From: Pseudomonas frederiksbergensis | GTDB lineage: Bacteria; Pseudomonadota; Gammaproteobacteria; Pseudomonadales; Pseudomonadaceae | Length of the DNA stretch: 64,000 nt | Reading direction: 5' to 3' | NCBI RefSeq assembly: GCF_035751725.1 | Contig: NZ_CP142104.1 | Span: forward strand, 4,526,001 to 4,590,000 | Shown here: positions 63,981 to 64,000 of the stretch, piece after piece | Layout of the letters: every line of letters begins with the position of its first letter | Numbering within the stretch: the first letter of the stretch is position 1 | Position numbers and translations under genes: made by a program | The notes under the pieces: generated by a model | The model's input: only the letters and a program-made list of their open reading frames with translations | What the model was told of the DNA's origin: nothing | The model's database searches: none

Positions 63981-64000
63981 CCGCAACTCCCTTGAAACAA

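Overview
The window is GC-rich, densely coded chromosomal DNA from a Pseudomonas, most likely of the P. fluorescens group. Four things point there: a complete Entner-Doudoroff glucose module (zwf-pgl-eda, hexR, edd-glk-gltR-gtrS, gtsABCD, oprB, gap), an arcDABC operon, a braCDEFG branched-chain amino acid transporter, and many short palindromic intergenic repeats of the GTGGCGAGGGAGC...GCTCCCTCGCCAC and GTGGGAGCGAGC types. I see no insertion sequence, prophage, CRISPR array, rRNA or tRNA.

Layout. 1-6.3 kb: the end of an alpha/beta hydrolase gene, a PhaJ-type hydratase, a FUSC/DUF1656/HlyD aromatic-acid efflux triad (minus strand), a stress-type four-helix protein, a DUF3820 protein and a class V aminotransferase. 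6.4-25.0 kb: the glucose module. Glucose enters through OprB and GtsABCD, is phosphorylated by Glk and oxidised by Zwf and Pgl, then split by Edd and Eda; Gap carries the triose on. HexR and the GtrS/GltR pair regulate it. Two perfect HexR-type boxes lie between edd and gap. A paired promoter architecture precedes both gtsA and the AGE-family epimerase gene. A-rich Crc/Hfq-type motifs sit next to the starts of zwf, oprB, gtsA, the epimerase gene, gltR and possibly gap.

25.2-30.2 kb: an iron/heme surface-signalling unit: FecI-type sigma factor, FecR-type anti-sigma factor, a TonB-dependent heme-type receptor with a signalling domain, and a PigA/HemO-type heme oxygenase, with Fur-box-like sites before the sigma gene and before the receptor. 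30.2-39.4 kb: a DUF454 protein whose C-terminus is encoded by a repeat, an unusual two-module CaiB-family protein, an ArcD paralogue divergent from the arcDABC arginine deiminase operon, and two small proteins. 39.4-44.7 kb: pobR/pobA (4-hydroxybenzoate hydroxylation) and two MFS transporters.

45.0-47.2 kb holds the most interesting gene: a 724-residue protein with the nucleotide-binding signatures of the tubulin/FtsZ superfamily in the right order, standing alone and followed by strong hairpins. 47.4-53.1 kb: a DUF2288 protein and braCDEFG. 53.2-64 kb: a LysR regulator divergent from an SDR without the usual catalytic residues, a lipoprotein, an FAD-dependent dehydrogenase, a cysteine-synthase-like PLP enzyme, nhaA, a glycine-zipper lipoprotein, pdxH, an OmpA-family lipoprotein with three Trp-rich repeats and a Lys/Ala/Pro tail, and a beta-lactamase-fold serine hydrolase.

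All functions come from reading motifs, family resemblance and gene order. No database search was run.
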